The translations under genes were made by a program, and so were the position numbers. Positions 23,755-31,191 of a stretch of 64,000 nucleotides of DNA are shown piece after piece (within the stretch, counting starts at the first letter, position 1; the number at the start of each line of letters is the position of its first letter). The stretch comes from Nocardioides sp. Root682 (GTDB lineage Bacteria > Actinomycetota > Actinomycetes > Propionibacteriales > Nocardioidaceae). The stretch lies in the NCBI RefSeq assembly GCF_001427795.1, contig NZ_LMHJ01000002.1, positions 248,001 through 312,000 of the forward strand, written 5' to 3'. A model generated the notes under the pieces. It had not been told where the DNA came from, did no database searches, and was given only the letters and a program-made list of their open reading frames with translations.

Positions 23755-24674
23755 CCGATGCGCGCTGCCCGCTTCGCCGCGGCTTCCGCCCGTTGCTCCA
23801 CGAACCGCGTGGCCTGTTCGTCCAGCACCGCGATGGCGGCGGCGAGCTCGTCGCGGGCTCGCTCGCCCTCCTCGTCGAGGCCCTCGAGCTCGAAGAGCCG
23901 CCACTGTCGTACCAGCGGCATGACGATGTCGTCGTGATGGATGCGGAGGTCGTAGATGCCGGCCCTGGCCATCTGGACCGCCTTGCGAGCGAAGCCCGGA
24001 ATGACCGATCCCGGCATCTCGAAGCCGACGACCTCGTCGGCGATCGCGCGCATCGTGGGCCCCGGCGCGATCTGCAACGCGGCTTCGACGATGTTGCGGT
24101 AGAAGATCATGTGCAGGTTCTCGTCCTTCGCGACGCGGGTCAGCAACCGCTCCGCGACCGGGTCCTCGGTGATCCGGCCCGTGTTGCGGTGCGACACCCG
24201 GGTCGCGAGCTCCTGGAAGGACACATAGGCGCACACGTTCAAGAGCGGTTTGTCGCCTGAGTCGAAGCCGGCCTCCATCGTCTGCATCCGCGCGCGCTCG
24301 AGCTCGTCGGGGTCCACACCCCGGGTGACCAGGAGGTAGTCGCGGATGCAGAAGGCATGACGGCCCTCCTCGGCCGTCCACCGGTTGACCCACGCGCCCC
24401 ACGCACTCTCCCGGCCGAACGCCCGCTCGACCTCGCGGTGGTAGCTCGGCAGGTTGTCCTCGGTCAGCAGGTTCACCTCCAGCGCGGTCCGCGCGATCGG
24501 TGAGAGCGTGGACTGCTCGAGGGACCAGGGTTCGCCGTCGAGGATCGCGAAGTTGCGGCCCTCGCTCCACGGGACGTACTCGTGGGGCATCCATTCCTGG
24601 GCAACTTCCAGGTGCCGGTTGAGGTTGGCCTCGACAGTGGGTTCGAGCTCCTTCAGGAGCGTCGCGGTGTCCAT
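23751..24674 (-). CDS. Acyl-ACP desaturase-like diiron protein
   Basis: 307 residues. Family FA_desaturase_2 (DesA/stearoyl-ACP desaturase, ferritin-like fold). Two iron-binding motifs are visible, WTAEEGRHAFCIRDYL (EExxH) and RVAKDENLHMIFYRN (DExxH), and a further Glu in LTEDN. The enzyme would introduce a double bond or hydroxylate an acyl chain using O2. ATG 24674 is preferred to ATG 24689, which has no usable ribosome site. No redox partner gene lies beside it; a ferredoxin reductase is encoded elsewhere in the window. Confidence 0.85.
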   Translation of the reverse strand: MDTATLLKELEPTVEANLNRHLEVAQEWMPHEYVPWSEGRNFAILDGEPWSLEQSTLSPIARTALEVNLLTEDNLPSYHREVERAFGRESAWGAWVNRWTAEEGRHAFCIRDYLLVTRGVDPDELERARMQTMEAGFDSGDKPLLNVCAYVSFQELATRVSHRNTGRITEDPVAERLLTRVAKDENLHMIFYRNIVEAALQIAPGPTMRAIADEVVGFEMPGSVIPGFARKAVQMARAGIYDLRIHHDDIVMPLVRQWRLFELEGLDEEGERARDELAAAIAVLDEQATRFVEQRAEAAAKRAARIG

Positions 24675-24723
24675 GTCTCGGCCTACCATTTCCCCGGCGC
24701 CGGGGATAGCCCTCCGAGGGGGC

Positions 24724-26289
24724 TCAGTTGCCGCCGGCCGGCAGCTCTTCGAGCATCACCGCCGGGTTGTCGCGTGCGGTGACCTGCGCGCGCCAGCGGT
24801 CGACGAACAGCGCCAGGTAGGTGCCGTCGCTGCGCTGCAGCACCTCGACGCCACGGATGCCGGAGAGCGCGGATGCGCCAGCAGCATCGGTCAGGCGCGC
24901 GACCTGGTAGTCGAGCCTGGAGAACCGGATCGGCGAGTTGAACTCGTTGAGCATCCGGTCCTCGACGACCTCGAACTGCATCGGGCCGACGGCGGCCAGG
25001 ACAGGCGACTGGTCACCGCGCAGGTCGGAGCGCAGGACCTGCACCACGCCCTCCTGGTCCAGCTGCTCGATGCCCTTGCGGAACTGCTTGTAGCGGCTGA
25101 TGTCGCCAGCGGTGGCGGTCATGAAGTGCTCGGGAGCGAACGAGGGTACGGGCGGGTACTCGATCGCGTCGCCGACGTACACGGTGTCGCCCACGCGCAA
25201 CGCCTGGGCGTTGACGAAGCCGATGATGTCGCCCGGCTCGGCGGTCTCGACCGACGTCGTGTCCCGGCCGAACACGGCCTGGGCGAACTTCGTGGCGAAC
25301 GGGCGGCCGCTCGCGGCGTGGGTGACGATCATGCCGCGCTCGAAGGAGCCGGAGACGATGCGCGCGTAGGCCAGGCGGTCGCGGTGGGCGTTGTTCATAC
25401 CCGACTGCACCTTGAACACGAACGCGCTGAAGTCGTCCTTGACCTCGCGCACCGTTCCGTCGACGCCCAGCGTCGCGTTGGGCTCGGGGGCCAGGTCGAG
25501 CAGCAGGTCGAGCAGCTGCGCGACGCCGAAGTTCTGCAGGGCCGAGGCGAACATGACCGGCGTGGTCTCGCCGGCGAGGAAGCGGGCCTGGTCGTGGTCG
25601 GCCTCGTCGAGGGAGAGCAGCTCGTGCTCCTCGACGGCGTGCGCCCACACCTGGGCGTCGTTCTCCTCGACCTCGTTGGCGCCCATCCGCTTCTCGGGCG
25701 CGCGGGTGGCGCCACCGGCGGTGCGGGTGTACTTGACGAACTCGCCCGTACGACGGTCCAGCACCCCGCGGAAGTCACCGGCCTCGCCGACCGGCCAGGT
25801 CAGGGGAGTGGGGCGGAGCTTGATCTTCTCCTGGATCAGGTCCATCAGCTCGAGGGCGTGCAGGCCGGGGCGGTCCCACTTGTTGATGACCGTGATCACC
25901 GGGATGCCGCGCAGCGCGCACACCTTGAACAGCTTGAGCGTCTGCGGCTCCAGGCCCTTACCGGCGTCGACGAGCATCACGGCCGAGTCGACCGCCGAGA
26001 GCACGCGGTAGGTGTCCTCGGAGAAGTCGCTGTGGCCGGGGGTGTCGACCAGGTTGATGACGTGGTCGCGGTAGACGAACTGCAGCGCCGCCGACGTGAT
26101 CGAGATGCCGCGGGCCTTCTCCATCGCCATCCAGTCCGACACCGTGGCGCGGCGGTCACCCTTGCCGTGGACCGCTCCGGCCTCGGTGATCACCCGTGCG
26201 TGGAGCGCCAGCGCTTCGGTCAGCGTGGACTTGCCGGCGTCGGGGTGGCTGATGACGGCAAAGGTACGGCGGGGACGGGTGTCGGACAC
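24724..26289 (-). CDS. prfC: Peptide chain release factor 3
   Basis: 521 residues, normal length. A GTPase that removes RF1/RF2 from the ribosome after termination. G1 SHPDAGKST, G3 DTPGHSDF and G4 NKWD are all present near the N-terminus, followed by domain 2 and the RF3 C-terminal domain (YKQFRKGIEQLDQEGVVQVL). The start is GTG 26289 (MSDTRPRRTFAVISHPD); the open frame upstream is low complexity and runs through a palindromic repeat. A single-gene unit on the minus strand. Confidence 0.95.
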   Translation of the reverse strand: MSDTRPRRTFAVISHPDAGKSTLTEALALHARVITEAGAVHGKGDRRATVSDWMAMEKARGISITSAALQFVYRDHVINLVDTPGHSDFSEDTYRVLSAVDSAVMLVDAGKGLEPQTLKLFKVCALRGIPVITVINKWDRPGLHALELMDLIQEKIKLRPTPLTWPVGEAGDFRGVLDRRTGEFVKYTRTAGGATRAPEKRMGANEVEENDAQVWAHAVEEHELLSLDEADHDQARFLAGETTPVMFASALQNFGVAQLLDLLLDLAPEPNATLGVDGTVREVKDDFSAFVFKVQSGMNNAHRDRLAYARIVSGSFERGMIVTHAASGRPFATKFAQAVFGRDTTSVETAEPGDIIGFVNAQALRVGDTVYVGDAIEYPPVPSFAPEHFMTATAGDISRYKQFRKGIEQLDQEGVVQVLRSDLRGDQSPVLAAVGPMQFEVVEDRMLNEFNSPIRFSRLDYQVARLTDAAGASALSGIRGVEVLQRSDGTYLALFVDRWRAQVTARDNPAVMLEELPAGGN

Positions 26290-26331
26290 TGGCCGAAATC
26301 TACCGGCTCGCCCGGCCGACCCGAGAATGCC

Positions 26332-26379
26332 GGCGTCTCGATACGCCGCTCCTTCGTCGCGGCTGCTCGACGACCGTGG
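26332..26379. repeat. Intergenic palindromic repeat (GTCTCGATACG type)
   Basis: A copy of the repeat family also found in jetB, with GGCGTCTCGATACG on the left and GCTGCTCGACGACC on the right. It lies between prfC and the MBL-fold gene and could form a transcript hairpin. Confidence 0.75.
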
Positions 26380-26386
26380 ACGGCAC

Positions 26387-27175
26387 CTACACGGGCAGGG
26401 ACACGTCCTCGCCGGGGTCGAGCCAGTGCACCCGGTCAGCCAACGCGGACTGGCCCAGCACGGCCTCCGCCTCGGCACGGCCCTGTTGGAAGTGCGACCA
26501 GCCCTCGTAGTGCACGGGTACGACGTGCGCCGGGTCGACGAGCTCGATCAGCTCGGCACCCTCGCGGGCGTCCATCGTGTAGCGGAACCAGCCGGAGAGG
26601 TAGCGGAACCGGACCGATCCCAGGTGGAGCAGGATCGTGCCGATCTTCAACCGGGACGCGACCTCGCGCAGGGCTGGGTAGAGCACGGTGTCGCCCGTGA
26701 CCCAGAGCTCGCCGTGCTCCTGACCCGCCCAGGCGAGGGAGAAGCCGATCACCGGCCCCGTGATCGGCTCGCTGCCGACCGGCCCGTGCCGACACGGGGT
26801 GGCGGTGACCGTGATGCTCTCCTTGCCCGGCGCCTCCAGCAGGGTGGTCTCCCACGCCGCGAGTCCGACGCAGTGCCGGCCCAGCTTCGCTGCCGCCTTC
26901 TTCGTCGTGACCGTGGTGCCCCAGGTCGGGAGCAGCGCCTGCGCGGACGGGTCGAGGTTGTCGCCGTGGTGGTGATGGCTGACGAGCACGGCATCGATCG
27001 GCCCCAGGTCCGCCGCGGCGATCGACGGCCCGGCGAGCTTGCGCGACGTCGTACCCCAGCCGAAGAAGTAGCGCTTGCCCGGCGGGTCGAACGTCGGGTC
27101 GGTCAGGATCCGCCAGCCACCGACCTCGATGAGCGTGGTCGGACCGCCGATGTGGGTGATCTTCGTGGGAGCCAT
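26387..27175 (-). CDS. MBL-fold metal-dependent hydrolase
   Basis: 262 residues. A metallo-beta-lactamase fold of the UlaG/YtnP-like kind: THIGGPTTLIEVGGWRILTDPTFD at the start, SHHHHGDNLD as the metal motif in place of the usual HxHxDH, then TGDTVLYP and VVPVHYEGWSHF near the end. The substrate is unknown. It stands alone between two copies of the palindromic repeat, and its promoter would lie near or within the downstream-facing pair at 27209-27311. Confidence 0.87.
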   Translation of the reverse strand: MAPTKITHIGGPTTLIEVGGWRILTDPTFDPPGKRYFFGWGTTSRKLAGPSIAAADLGPIDAVLVSHHHHGDNLDPSAQALLPTWGTTVTTKKAAAKLGRHCVGLAAWETTLLEAPGKESITVTATPCRHGPVGSEPITGPVIGFSLAWAGQEHGELWVTGDTVLYPALREVASRLKIGTILLHLGSVRFRYLSGWFRYTMDAREGAELIELVDPAHVVPVHYEGWSHFQQGRAEAEAVLGQSALADRVHWLDPGEDVSLPV

Positions 27176-27208
27176 GACCTGAACCTAGGGGAAAGGCGGG
27201 GCCCGCAG

Positions 27209-27311
27209 GCTCGTCGAGTAGTCCCGTAGCGAGGTACGAGCGCAGGGACGTATCGAGACGCGGCGGGGGGTCTCGATACGCCTCTCGTTCCTCGCGGCTA
27301 CTCGACGAACC
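27209..27311. repeat. Inverted pair of palindromic repeats
   Basis: 27209-27261 is a minus-oriented copy with arms GCTCGTCGAGTAGTCC and GGACGTATCGAGACGC. 27269-27311 is a plus-oriented copy beginning GGTCTCGATACG and ending CTACTCGACGAACC. The two face away from a GCGGGGGG centre and together could fold into a large hairpin. The pair lies downstream of the HNH gene, where it may end transcription, and upstream of the MBL gene. Confidence 0.78.
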
Positions 27312-27316
27312 TGCGG

Positions 27317-27766
27317 TCAGCCCAGCGCAGCGAGTTGCGCCCGGGTCGGGACGTACGGCTCCCACCGCAGCCGCATCCCAGCCTCCCGCGGCGTCCGGTT
27401 GCCCTTCTTGCCGTTGCAGGACCCGCAGGCCGCGACGCAGTTCAGCCACGTCCACCGGCCACCTCGTGAGGCCGGCAGGACGTGGTCGACGGTGGTGGCG
27501 CGTCCGGCGCAGTACGCGCAGCGGTGGCCGTCGCGGACCAGTACGCCGCGACGGGTCCAGGGTGCCGGTCGGTACATCCACTTCGTGGCGACGTACCGAA
27601 CCAGGCGGATGACCCTCGGCCACGGGTGAGGGCCGATCATCTTCTCGTCGTGGCCCTCCTCGACGGTCGCCACCTCGCGGAAGAGCATCCGGACGGCGTG
27701 GTTGAAGGACACCTTGCCGAGCGGCTCGTAGGAGGCGTTCAGCAGCGTCACTGTTGTTGCGGACAC
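27317..27766 (-). CDS. HNH endonuclease
   Basis: 149 residues. HNH motif with zinc cysteines: CAYCAGRATTVDHVLPASRGG, then WLNCVAACGSCNGKKGNRTP. The N-terminal 60 residues (TLLNASYEPLGKVSFNHAVRMLF) are typical of a conserved actinobacterial HNH family. GTG 27766 is the likely start because AGGAGG lies eight to nine bases before it; the GTG at 27775 overlaps that site. The substrate is unknown. The tRNA array begins 77 bases upstream of the start. Confidence 0.85.
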   Translation of the reverse strand: MSATTVTLLNASYEPLGKVSFNHAVRMLFREVATVEEGHDEKMIGPHPWPRVIRLVRYVATKWMYRPAPWTRRGVLVRDGHRCAYCAGRATTVDHVLPASRGGRWTWLNCVAACGSCNGKKGNRTPREAGMRLRWEPYVPTRAQLAALG

Positions 27767-27842
27767 CGCTGACACCTCCTTTCCTTGAAGTCTCCGTCCT
27801 GCGGTGGGTCTTGTCGATTGTCAATCCTCGGGATGACAGCGG

Positions 27843-27916
27843 GGTGACTGCGGGGAGTCGAACCCCGACCTCCTGGGCCACATCCAGGTGTGCAGTTGCC
27901 GCTACACCACAGTCAC
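27843..27916 (-). tRNA. tRNA-His (GTG)
   Basis: Acceptor GTGACTG pairs with CAGTCAC. The D arm is GTGT/GCAC, the anticodon stem CCTGG/CCAGG encloses ATGTGGC with anticodon GTG, and the T arm is CGGGG-TTCGACT-CCCCG. Position 73 is C, as expected for His. CCA is not fully encoded. Confidence 0.85.
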
Positions 27917-27918
27917 AG

Positions 27919-27990
27919 TGCCCCCTCCAGGAATCGAACCTGGATCCTCGCCTTCGTAGGGCGATGTCGTGTCCGTTGGACCAAGGAGGC
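27919..27990 (-). tRNA. tRNA-Arg (ACG)
   Basis: Acceptor GCCTCCT/AGGGGGC with one G-T pair, anticodon stem TCGCC/GGCGA around CTACGAA (anticodon ACG), T arm CCAGG-TTCGATT-CCTGG, discriminator A. Only two bases separate it from tRNA-His. The D arm is short. Confidence 0.85.
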
Positions 27991-28020
27991 TGGGTGCCCC
28001 TGTGACGCCGGGGCTCGCGT

Positions 28021-28380
28021 TCAGGCGACGGCCTTCTTCGGCCGGCCGCGGCGCCTGACTGTCTCGATCGGCTTGCCGCTCTCGAGGAGGACGCCGCCCC
28101 AGACGCCCCACTCGTCCCGGCTGGTGCCGAGGGCGAGGCAGACCGTCCGGACGCCGCACGTGTGGCAGACCTCGAGAGCCGCGGCGAGCGTCTCGTCGTC
28201 GCAGGGGTCGAAGATCTCGGGGTCCTCGTGCCCTTCGCACCGCCACGCGACGCCCGGCGACCGCGGTGTCGGGTGCGTGAAGGCGATGGTGACGCCCTTG
28301 GTGTTGAGGTCGCCCCGCTCGTCCGCGGAGTACGACGCCGGGGTGGTGGCCGTGTGCGGCCACCCGTTCTTCGTTTCCAC
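28021..28380 (-). CDS. WhiB-family regulator with AT-hook tail
   Basis: 119 residues. The iron-sulfur binding cysteines are WRCEGHEDP and CHTCGVRTVC, with an extra Cys in IFDPCDD; the turn GVWGGVLLE is diagnostic of the family. The C-terminus RRRGRPKKAVA is an AT-hook-like RGRP motif, which in WhiB7 contacts AT-rich DNA next to the -35 element. That makes a WhiB7-like stress or drug-response regulator likely, though flanking genes do not settle it. GTG 28380 has AAGGAGGTGACC before it at ideal spacing. The gene sits inside a tRNA array, and all its neighbours are on the same strand. Confidence 0.88.
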   Translation of the reverse strand: METKNGWPHTATTPASYSADERGDLNTKGVTIAFTHPTPRSPGVAWRCEGHEDPEIFDPCDDETLAAALEVCHTCGVRTVCLALGTSRDEWGVWGGVLLESGKPIETVRRRGRPKKAVA

Positions 28381-28418
28381 GCCGGTCACCTCCTTGGGCT
28401 TGTCGGGGCATGGGGTCG

Positions 28419-28491
28419 TACACCGTCTCGGACTCGAACCGAGGACCTTCGACTTAAGAGGACGCTGCTCTACCAACTGAGCCAACGGTGC
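28419..28491 (-). tRNA. tRNA-Lys-like (CTT), imperfect anticodon stem
   Basis: D arm GCTC/GAGC and T arm CTCGG-TTCGAGT-CCGAG are perfect and the loop CTCTTAA gives anticodon CTT. The anticodon stem GCGTC/GTCGA has mismatches at 27-43 and 30-40, and G1 faces T72. It may be a degenerate or specialised tRNA-Lys. Confidence 0.65.
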
Positions 28492-28492
28492 G

Positions 28493-28560
28493 TAGCGGGG
28501 CCACGAGTCGAACGTGGGCCAACGGGCTCATGAGACCCATGGCGTCTCCCGACACCCGCT
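28493..28560 (-). tRNA. tRNA-Met-like (CAT) with shrunken D arm
   Basis: Acceptor AGCGGGT pairs with CCCCGCT at six of seven positions. The anticodon stem TGGGT/GCCCG has three G-C pairs flanking loop CTCATGA (anticodon CAT), and the T arm is CCACG-TTCGACT-CGTGG. The D arm is reduced to GTC-GGGA-GAC. At 68 bases it may be a pseudo-tRNA or an atypical initiator- or Met-type tRNA. It starts two bases from the Lys-like gene. Confidence 0.5.
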
Positions 28561-28583
28561 TGGTCCCGCCGGGGCGGGAAGTG

Positions 28584-28656
28584 CTGCTCGACCAGGGCTC
28601 GAACCTGGGACCTCCCGGGTAACAACCGGGCGCTCTGCCAACTGAGCCACCGAGCA
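28584..28656 (-). tRNA. tRNA-Asn (GTT)
   Basis: Acceptor TGCTCGG/TCGAGCA, D arm GCTC/GAGC, anticodon stem CCCGG/CCGGG around TTGTTAC (anticodon GTT), T arm CCAGG-TTCGAGC-CCTGG, discriminator G. A complete cloverleaf. Confidence 0.92.
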
Positions 28657-28669
28657 TTGTTCTTCGCGG

Positions 28670-28751
28670 TGCCCGCCCCGGGATTCGAACCCGGACGCCC
28701 TGGGGACACGGCGTTCTGAGCGCCGCGCGTCTACCGTTCCGCCAGACGGGC
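28670..28751 (-). tRNA. tRNA-Leu (CAG)
   Basis: 82 bases with a long variable arm (GTCCCCAGGGC), as class II tRNAs have. Acceptor GCCCGTC/GGCGGGC, loop CTCAGAA with anticodon CAG, T arm CCGGG-TTCGAAT-CCCGG, discriminator A. It is first in transcription order in the array. Confidence 0.92.
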
Positions 28752-28803
28752 ATGAAGCTGTCCACTGTTGAGTTGTTCGTCGTGCTGCCCGGACATGCAG
28801 AAA

Positions 28804-28870
28804 GGCCGCTCCGATGAGGGTTTCGTCCTGGTCGGTGTGACCTCTGGACGTTCGCCTCGCTGGAGCGGCC
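28804..28870. repeat. Long-loop inverted repeat
   Basis: GGCCGCTCC at 28804-28812 and GGAGCGGCC at 28862-28870 pair perfectly across 49 bases. GATGAGG and CCTCGCT next to the arms partly extend the stem. It could be part of a leader or small RNA. Confidence 0.4.
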
Positions 28871-29150
28871 CGGTGTTCCCGGTGCGTGATGGCACCTACA
28901 GGGGCGGCTCCAGCTGGCCGAGCAGCTGCTCGCGCTTCAGCATGGTCGACGGCTCATTGCCTTCGAGGGGTCGGAGGACGAGGGCAGCGTCGAGCGCACA
29001 GGTCGCATAGCGACTCGTGGCAACGGGGAGATGGTGAATGCCCACGGTCCTGCCCTTCCAGCTCGTGCTTCGATCGACCGGCCGGGTGGCGCGGTCGGGT
29101 CCAAGGTTAGGGGCGATCCGCCGGACCGGCCTAACGATTTATGGCGGGGG

Positions 29151-29309
29151 CGCGAGTTGGGGTTTGTCACGCGCGAGTTGGGGTTTCCCACCTTCGAGTT
29201 GTGGCTTGCCGACGTACGTCGGAGCGACAAACCCCAACTCGGCGGTGACAAACCCCAACTCGGCGGTGGCAAACCCCAACTCGGCGGTGACAAACCCCAA
29301 CTCGGCGAT
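29151..29309. repeat. Inverted array of 21-base repeats
   Basis: Three units of the form CGAGTTGGGGTTTGTCAC (29151-29213, third degenerate) face four units of the complementary form GACAAACCCCAACTCGGCGGT at exact 21-base spacing (29226-29309). The halves meet at the perfect palindrome GACGTACGTC (29211-29220). The array lies just past the end of the acyl-CoA dehydrogenase gene. Confidence 0.85.
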
Positions 29310-29311
29310 GG

Positions 29312-30469
29312 TCAGAAGGCGCTGATCCCTGTCAGGGCCCGCCCGATCAGCAGCTTCTGGATCTGCGAGGTGCCCTCGTACAGCGTCGTGACCCGGGCGT
29401 CGCGCAGGGCCTTGCCGACGGGGAACTCGTCGACGTACCCATAGCCGCCGAAGACCTGGACGGCCTGGTTGGCGGCGCGCACCGAGGCCTCGGACGCGAA
29501 GAGCTTCGCCATCGACGCGGCCGTGCCGAACGGTTCGCCGCGCTCGGCCAGGTCGGCTGCTCGCCACACCATCAGCCGGGCTGCCTCGGTGTCGACCGCC
29601 ATGTCGGAGAGCATCTCCTGGACCAGCTGGTACGACGCGATGGGCTTGCCGAACTGGGTGCGCTCGCCGGCGTACGCAACGCTCGCCTCGAGGCAGCCAC
29701 GAGCGAGGCCGACACAGCCAGCGGCGACCGAGATGCGGCCCTTGTCGAGGGCGGTCATCGCGATCTTGAAGCCCGAGCCCTCCTCGCCCAGGCGATGCGA
29801 GTCCGGGACGCGCACGTCGGAAAGGATCAGCTCGGCCGTGGCCTGGCCGCGCAGGCCGAGCTTGCCCTTGATCTCGCGCCGCTCGAACCCGGGGGAGTCG
29901 GTGGGCACGAGGAAGGCGGTGATGCCCCTCCCGCCCGGCCCGCCGGTGCGGGCGAAGACAAGCGCCACCGTGGCCCAGGTGCCGTTGGTGATGAAGAGCT
30001 TGTTGCCGGAGATCACCCAGTCGTCGCCATCACGGACGGCCCGGGAGACCAGGGAGCCGGCGTCGGAGCCGGTGCCGGGCTCGGTCAGGCCGAAGCAGGC
30101 GAGCGCGGAACCGTCGCACAGCGACGGCAACCACTGCTGCTTCTGCTCCTCGGTGCCCCACGCCTGGATGCTCTTGCTGACCAGGCCGAGCGAGACGCTG
30201 ACGATCCCGCGGATCGAGGTGTCGCCGCGGCCGAGCTCCTCCATCATCAGGACGTACGACAGGAAGTCGCCGCCCGAGCCGCCGTACTCCTCGTTGATGC
30301 CCATGCCGAGGAAGCCGACGTCGGCGAGCTTGCCGACGATCGCCCGGTCGACCTGCTCGATGCGGTCCCACTCGGCAGCGTTCGGCACCACCTCGTGGTC
30401 CACCCAGTCGCGGGCGAGATCGCGAAGCGCTTGCTGGTCGTCGGAGAGCGTCAGGTCCATGGATGCCAT
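29312..30469 (-). CDS. Acyl-CoA dehydrogenase
   Basis: 385 residues, full length. It carries FAD-binding and substrate motifs ACFGLTEPGTGSDAGS and FITNGTWATVALVFART, the RTQFGKPI segment, and the catalytic base in TLYEGTSQIQKL. It catalyses alpha-beta dehydrogenation of acyl-CoA, passing electrons to ETF. The C-terminus is followed directly by the 21-base repeat array. An ATG three codons downstream (30460) is an equally good start. Divergent from the methyltransferase gene. Confidence 0.92.
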   Translation of the reverse strand: MASMDLTLSDDQQALRDLARDWVDHEVVPNAAEWDRIEQVDRAIVGKLADVGFLGMGINEEYGGSGGDFLSYVLMMEELGRGDTSIRGIVSVSLGLVSKSIQAWGTEEQKQQWLPSLCDGSALACFGLTEPGTGSDAGSLVSRAVRDGDDWVISGNKLFITNGTWATVALVFARTGGPGGRGITAFLVPTDSPGFERREIKGKLGLRGQATAELILSDVRVPDSHRLGEEGSGFKIAMTALDKGRISVAAGCVGLARGCLEASVAYAGERTQFGKPIASYQLVQEMLSDMAVDTEAARLMVWRAADLAERGEPFGTAASMAKLFASEASVRAANQAVQVFGGYGYVDEFPVGKALRDARVTTLYEGTSQIQKLLIGRALTGISAF

Positions 30470-30531
30470 CGTGCCCGATCGCGGCGCGACTTTTCCTTGC
30501 GGTGGAGCGGTGTCTGCGCGAGCCTCGCCCC

Positions 30532-31182
30532 ATGGGAGTTCGTGACAGGTTCAGCGCAGGGCTCGCCCGTCAGCTCGGGCATCCGTCCGGGCCCGCAGGC
30601 AGGCTCGTCGCGCGCATGCTCAACAAGGGCAACAGCCAGGCGGTGCACGGGGCCGTCGAGGCCGCGGACCCGCAACCAGGCCAGTCGGTGGCGGACTTCG
30701 GGTTCGGCGGCGGCGTCGGGCTTCGGCCACTCCTCGATCGCGTGGGTCCGAGCGGCCACGTCCACGGTGTGGAGATCGCCGACACGATGCTCTCCGGGGC
30801 GCGGCGACGGTTCGCGGCCGAGCTCGGCGACGGCCGACTCCAGGTCCACAGCGGCGACCTCACCGCACTGCCGCTCGCCGACGACTCGCTCGACGCTGCC
30901 ATCACCACGAACACCATCTACTTCGTCGAGGACCTCGCGCGCGCCTTCGCCGAGGTCGCGCGCGTGGTGCGTCCGGGCGGTCGTTTCGTGGTCGGCATCG
31001 GCGACCCGGAGGAGATGCGCAAGTACCCGTTCACCGCGCACGGATTCCGCCTGCGACCCGTCGACGAGGTCGTGGAGCTCCTCCGTGCCGCCGGCTTCGC
31101 CGACGCGACCCGGCAGCGCGTCGGCGACTCGGACGGCGCGTTCCACCTCCTCGTCGCGGAGCGCGCGGGTCGGGATCAGTAG
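30532..31182 (+). CDS. Class I SAM-dependent methyltransferase
   Basis: 216 residues. Motif I is VADFGFGGGVGLRPLLDRVG, followed by VHGVEIADTML (acidic end of strand 2) and DSLDAAITTNTIYFVEDL, AEVARVVRPGGRFVVGIGD, which is the UbiE/Methyltransf_11 pattern. The acceptor is unknown. ATG 30532 avoids overlap with the divergent dehydrogenase gene; a longer reading from 30463 would begin in that gene's promoter. The DUF1801 gene follows nine bases later. Confidence 0.87.
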   Translation: MGVRDRFSAGLARQLGHPSGPAGRLVARMLNKGNSQAVHGAVEAADPQPGQSVADFGFGGGVGLRPLLDRVGPSGHVHGVEIADTMLSGARRRFAAELGDGRLQVHSGDLTALPLADDSLDAAITTNTIYFVEDLARAFAEVARVVRPGGRFVVGIGDPEEMRKYPFTAHGFRLRPVDEVVELLRAAGFADATRQRVGDSDGAFHLLVAERAGRDQ

Positions 31183-31191
31183 GGTCGCCCC

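Larger units (their letters stand above)
28752..29311. other. Non-coding region upstream of tRNA array
   Basis: About 560 bases between tRNA-Leu and the acyl-CoA dehydrogenase stop. It holds the promoter of the minus-strand tRNA array, an inverted repeat at 28804-28870 and the 21-base repeat array at 29151-29309. Open frames here are shadows of the repeats. Confidence 0.6.

Noticed and set aside
27769..27781. GTG at 27775 as the HNH gene start
   Set aside because: It overlaps the AGGAGG ribosome site; the GTG at 27766 has correct spacing.
27317..28751. A prophage (HNH, WhiB and tRNAs together)
   Set aside because: No capsid, terminase, tail, integrase or att repeat is present, and the HNH family is common in actinobacterial chromosomes.
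29151..29309. 21-base repeat array as a CRISPR array
   Set aside because: Units are contiguous with no unique spacers, they are inverted around a centre, and there are no cas genes.
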